NCBI GenBank assembly: GCA_018668095.1
Contig: JABIQF010000196.1
Location: 1 to 8,160 of the forward strand
DNA: 8,160 nt
Source of the DNA: Cellvibrionales bacterium
GTDB lineage: Bacteria > Pseudomonadota > Gammaproteobacteria > Pseudomonadales > UBA7434
Direction of reading: 5' to 3'
Part shown: positions 4,699 to 8,160 of the stretch, one piece after another
How the letters are laid out: every line of letters starts with the position of its first letter
Numbering within the stretch: the first letter of the stretch is position 1
Translations under genes and position numbers: made by a program
The notes under the pieces: generated by a model
Seen by the model: the letters and a program-made list of their open reading frames with translations, nothing else
Databases searched by the model: none
Told to the model about the DNA's origin: nothing

Positions 4699-7600
4699 TT
4701 AATCGGCTATTGCCGGCAATATGTATGTCCCCATAATCTCATCGGCCTGATCAACATACAGAGGCCACTCTAGATAGTTGCCCTGCGTCATCACAATCAC
4801 CATATTTTGCTCTGGGAAGATATTAATAAATTGCCCGCCATCACCTTCGGCAGAAAGATAAGAAACGCCATCAAGGGTACGTAGCCAGAAAAAATAACTG
4901 TAATCACCCGATGACGTAGCCACTTGCACGTTAGAGACGGCCTCTACCCACTCAGCAGGAATAACTTGTTCGCCATTCCACATGCCATTATTTAAATAAG
5001 TGACACCCACTTTTAACATATCACGCGGTCGCATATGCATGCGCGCCCCACCCTCTGGAATACCATCAGGCTGTGCAATCCAATCGTAATCGGTAATACC
5101 TAGCTTGCTATAAAACTGACTATCAGCCCAATCACGAATACCGCCTTCAACGGTATTATCTAAGCCTCGTAATAACATATTGGGGCTGGCGCTATTATAT
5201 TTCCATGCAGTTCCAGGCCCGGCATTATCTCGACTCAGCAAAAACTCAGTAAAATCGTCAGACTTCCAAAGTAGCTTTAAATCATTACTACTCCACTCTT
5301 CCCAGGTAAATCCTAACTGCATATTAAGCATATTAGCTATGGATAACGCCGCTTTATTTGGATCAGAAAAGAAGCTTGCTTTAGCCGGTAGCAGAGTCGA
5401 TATTTTGTCGTCTACCTCAATATCATAGGCATCAAGAGCAATACCCGCTACGGTAGACGTTAGTGCTTTGTTAACCGAAGCAATATAGTGCTTATCCGTT
5501 CGTGTCCACTGCTTGTCTGGGCGCGAACTATCTCGAGCAACATTATCTTCAAAGCGGATAAAGTCATCATTACCGGTGTTATATTCTTCTAACACTAGCG
5601 CACCGTCTTTATAAATCAGTAAGCTATGCAGTTCTTTATAACCTTGACTTTGATTCTGCTGAACAACCTTTTGCATAAGCTGATTAATTAACACGGTATC
5701 CAAATTTGTTTCGCTTAGCGCTTTAGTTTCTAAACCATCGTCTAGCTGTGCTGGCGTAAAATATTGATAAGAATTATTAGCGATTAACTCAACAGAATTC
5801 TCGCTATTCAACTCAATATTTATTTCTCTTGATCGATAGCCGTCTGACAAAATGGATACGGTTAAATAGTCCTGTGCAAACGGCAAGTCCTCTCTTATGG
5901 GGATATAATAATGCCCATCAGAATCGGTTTGCACAGTGGTATTGTTAAATAACAAAGTCACTTCGGCATTCGCAACCGGTAGATTTAATAAAGATGAATC
6001 AACAATTTGACCCGTAACATAATCGACAGGCGTACCAAACAATACGCCTTGAGTCAGATAATAATCTTTATAATCATTGCCCGCCGCCGCATTTATATCG
6101 GTAAAGTCTTGGTCGTTATTTTCATTGCTTCTCAGCAACGTCGTAAATGAACCCGAAATACCTTCACTCCAAGTACCAATAACAAACTGACCTTCACTGG
6201 TCAAAACAGCCGTAATTTCGCCCTCTTCAATATCGCGGAATACTGTACAAGTATCTCCACTCGCCACTACCTCATCACAGAACTGAGGCCTTACGCCATT
6301 AAACGGAGCGTCAGCCAATGACAATATAGATCCTTGGGCCAACAAACCGACACCATCAACACCGCCGGCTAGCGCAAAACTATTTACTAGCCTTAACAGC
6401 AAACCACCGTTAGCCGTATAAAAGCCTTCTAACTCTAAACCTGAACCCGCAAAAGTAATCGGCGATAAACGACCATTATCTGCAACGGTAATTTCGTTAG
6501 AACTAAGGTTTATTGTTTCTGTTGCTGACATCACTAACGGTAAGGCAGTGTCGCTAAAGGCTGAAACCGCTTTGCTAATGGTTCCTGACAAAGTTAACGC
6601 GGTACCATCGGCGTTAAAGGTTGCCACAGCGCCCACATAGTCCGTAGCATTTAAGGTTACGTTAGACGACTCAATCACTAGCCCTTGCAAATCAAAAGTA
6701 GCATGCGCTAAGTTTGCATTCGTCACCCCAGCGCCTAACTTAACGCCATAAATGCGTGAAGCAGGATCACCCAACGTTAACAAGTCACCCTCGCTATCGG
6801 TAAAGCCGTAAGTCGGCTCACCAGCAATTATGATACTTACCGCTCCCGATGGGCTAACAGAATAACTATTTGCCTCAGGCAATGCTGTTGAGAAGCTCAT
6901 AGCGCCATCGCTAAGGCCTAAGCCTGACTCATAACCGCTACCTTCCGTTAATGCCAAAGCACCTGAACCATCGAGGGTAAACTGGCCAACAACGCTGGTT
7001 AGATTTACCAACTCTTGAACATTATCGGTCTCGTCGTCATCACCATAAACCGCATCCAAAATCACGACGCCATAATCCGCATTTAAGTCGGCGTCATTTG
7101 AATTGCCATCGGCAAAAGATAAAACACTTAAGGCTTGTTCTTGAAGGCTAGCCAATGTCGCTGAAGCACCATTTAGTGTGACGCGACCAGAACCAATAAA
7201 GTTATGATTCCCCCATGCCGACAATTCTGCAGTGACGCCTTCATTAGCCAATGAAAGAATACCGTTTGAGAGTAATGCTGAATTTCCTAAATCATCATCT
7301 ATAACCGTTGTATAAGTTAAGGAAGGCGTTACGGTAGAAAAATCTGAGCCGGTATAGCTCACTGATTCTTCTGTTGTTGCATAAGTCGCGCGCACATCAA
7401 AACTACCCAAACCAGTTTTATCACTTCCAAGATCTAAGGTCGTTGAATCAACACCGGTACCAATATCAATTGCACCATCAGTCTGTGTGACTGTCTCAGC
7501 AACAAGTGCGGCTTTAAATGCCGACGTCTCACTGCTTAATTGATTATAGAAAAAATCGAAATGATACGTTGATTCAGAATTTAAGGGATCAGGATCATTC

Positions 7601-8160
7601 TCATTCGCTAAAGTATCACCGTCGATATCTGCATCACAGACATCTCCTATATTATCCAAGTCAGTATCTAATTGATCTGCGTTAGCAATGTCAGGACAGT
7701 TATCAACAGCATTTTCAATACCGTCACTGTCGCTATCATTAGTCGTAGCGGTATCACAGGCATCGCCCGTACCATTATCATTGCTATCTAACTGATTTTG
7801 ATTCGCAATGCTTGGGCAGTTATCAATATCGCCACTTACGCCATCACCATCAATATCGTTATCTGCATCATTTGGGAAGGCATCACAGACGTCACCTGTA
7901 TTATCAGCGTCAGTATCTAACTGATTCGCGTTAGTATCCGCTGGGCAGTTATCGATATCACCGCTTATGCCATCACCATCAATATCATTGTCCGCATCAT
8001 TCGGGAATGCATCACAGGCATCACCCGTATTGTCAGAGTCGGCGTCTAACTGATTCGCGTTAGTATCCGCTGGGCAGTTATCAACGTTATTATCAACACC
8101 ATCACCGTCAATATCATTGTCATTAATACTGTCACAGGCATCGCCCGCACCATCATTGTC
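4699..8160 (-). CDS. TSP3-repeat surface protein with C-terminal serine hydrolase (5' partial)
   Basis: The open frame continues without a stop to the right edge, giving 1153 visible residues; the true start and any signal peptide are outside. Numbering from the edge, residues 1-190 are thrombospondin type 3 calcium-binding repeats (NCPxxxNxxQLDxDxDxxGDxCD). A long Gly/Ser/Asp-rich beta-type stalk of unknown family follows (about 195-700), with loose recurrences of a YxVxxSGxVxL-like pattern and a possible disulfide pair (Cys628-Cys638). A carboxypeptidase-regulatory-like beta-sandwich comes next (about 713-785; GQIVDSSLLNLPVANAEVTL). From about 800 is a beta-lactamase/EstB-type serine hydrolase. 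Ser895-V-N-Lys898 is the SxxK nucleophile motif, Tyr988-N-S the second motif and GDGGQ (1106-1110) the third, with RPRDMLKVGVTYLNNGMWNG typical of the family. It is probably exported and could act on an ester, amide or peptide. The substrate is unknown. No sorting signal is seen at the C-terminus. Confidence 0.85.
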   Translation of the reverse strand, partial: DNDGAGDACDSINDNDIDGDGVDNNVDNCPADTNANQLDADSDNTGDACDAFPNDADNDIDGDGISGDIDNCPADTNANQLDTDADNTGDVCDAFPNDADNDIDGDGVSGDIDNCPSIANQNQLDSNDNGTGDACDTATTNDSDSDGIENAVDNCPDIANADQLDTDLDNIGDVCDADIDGDTLANENDPDPLNSESTYHFDFFYNQLSSETSAFKAALVAETVTQTDGAIDIGTGVDSTTLDLGSDKTGLGSFDVRATYATTEESVSYTGSDFSTVTPSLTYTTVIDDDLGNSALLSNGILSLANEGVTAELSAWGNHNFIGSGRVTLNGASATLASLQEQALSVLSFADGNSNDADLNADYGVVILDAVYGDDDETDNVQELVNLTSVVGQFTLDGSGALALTEGSGYESGLGLSDGAMSFSTALPEANSYSVSPSGAVSIIIAGEPTYGFTDSEGDLLTLGDPASRIYGVKLGAGVTNANLAHATFDLQGLVIESSNVTLNATDYVGAVATFNADGTALTLSGTISKAVSAFSDTALPLVMSATETINLSSNEITVADNGRLSPITFAGSGLELEGFYTANGGLLLRLVNSFALAGGVDGVGLLAQGSILSLADAPFNGVRPQFCDEVVASGDTCTVFRDIEEGEITAVLTSEGQFVIGTWSEGISGSFTTLLRSNENNDQDFTDINAAAGNDYKDYYLTQGVLFGTPVDYVTGQIVDSSLLNLPVANAEVTLLFNNTTVQTDSDGHYYIPIREDLPFAQDYLTVSILSDGYRSREINIELNSENSVELIANNSYQYFTPAQLDDGLETKALSETNLDTVLINQLMQKVVQQNQSQGYKELHSLLIYKDGALVLEEYNTGNDDFIRFEDNVARDSSRPDKQWTRTDKHYIASVNKALTSTVAGIALDAYDIEVDDKISTLLPAKASFFSDPNKAALSIANMLNMQLGFTWEEWSSNDLKLLWKSDDFTEFLLSRDNAGPGTAWKYNSASPNMLLRGLDNTVEGGIRDWADSQFYSKLGITDYDWIAQPDGIPEGGARMHMRPRDMLKVGVTYLNNGMWNGEQVIPAEWVEAVSNVQVATSSGDYSYFFWLRTLDGVSYLSAEGDGGQFINIFPEQNMVIVMTQGNYLEWPLYVDQADEIMGTYILPAIAD
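7620..8160. repeat. 129-bp tandem repeats encoding TSP3 modules
   Basis: The 5' part of the large gene is built of 43-residue (129-bp) units. Their NCP motifs fall at window residues 28, 71, 114 and 154, the last interval being 40. At DNA level the units beginning near 7792, 7921 and 8050 are in register. The 7921 and 8050 copies share a stretch of about 38 identical bases, which suggests recent duplication or gene conversion. Each unit supplies many Asp residues and a Cys pair, the signature of calcium-binding TSP3 repeats. The array continues past the window edge. Confidence 0.85.

Noticed and set aside
4709..4720. Perfect palindrome ATTGCCGGCAAT
   Set aside because: It lies within the last codons of the surface-protein gene and has no loop or T-tract for a terminator. 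Probably coincidental.
4567..4773. Plus-strand 68-residue frame in the convergent spacer
   Set aside because: No recognisable RBS or family, a composition unlike a conserved protein, and it runs into the 3' end of the opposing gene.
7657..7659. TTG as the start of the large minus-strand gene
   Set aside because: The same frame is open to the window edge and encodes further TSP3 repeats. This TTG lies in the middle of a repeat, so it is an internal Leu codon.

Overview
The window looks like chromosomal DNA from a Gram-negative gammaproteobacterium, probably marine or aquatic. It is AT-rich, especially between genes. It encodes an LpxO-type lipid A hydroxylase, which implies an outer membrane with LPS. 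It also has an H-NOX nitric-oxide sensor overlapping a histidine kinase gene, an arrangement familiar from Vibrio, Shewanella and Pseudoalteromonas-type bacteria, and a large calcium-binding (thrombospondin type 3) surface protein. The genus cannot be named from the sequence alone. There are no RNA genes, transposases or CRISPR arrays.

Layout. Positions 1-210 are non-coding and hold five tandem 16-bp repeats. Positions 211-3162 (minus strand) hold a signalling cluster read right to left: a histidine kinase with a repetitive linker (1870-3162), an H-NOX heme sensor (1199-1744) and a second, soluble histidine kinase (211-1206) whose start overlaps the H-NOX stop by 8 nt. Positions 3163-3602 are a 440-bp divergent intergenic region with a dyad operator candidate, an intrinsic terminator facing the minus strand with no gene behind it, and about three and a half 17-bp tandem repeats. 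Positions 3603-4502 (plus) encode the LpxO-like hydroxylase. Positions 4503-4698 are a short convergent spacer. From 4699 to the right edge (minus) runs one open frame for a very large exported protein: TSP3 repeats, a beta-rich stalk, a carboxypeptidase-regulatory-like module and a C-terminal serine hydrolase of the beta-lactamase fold. Its N-terminus lies outside the window.

How the parts work together. By family knowledge, H-NOX binds NO through heme and controls the autophosphorylation of its partner kinase, which then feeds a response regulator. No response regulator is present here, so the phosphorelay must continue outside the window. The kinase upstream of H-NOX has a catalytic core clearly related to that of the kinase downstream, which makes a two-kinase NO circuit plausible but unproven. 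The LpxO-like and surface hydrolase genes concern the cell envelope and have no visible regulatory link to the NO cluster.

The points most worth a second look are the Asn in place of an expected iron-ligand His in the LpxO homologue, the H-NOX gene between two kinases with a Lys in its heme-propionate motif, the orphan terminator beside a tandem array, the five-unit 16-bp array, and the TSP3-serine hydrolase fusion.
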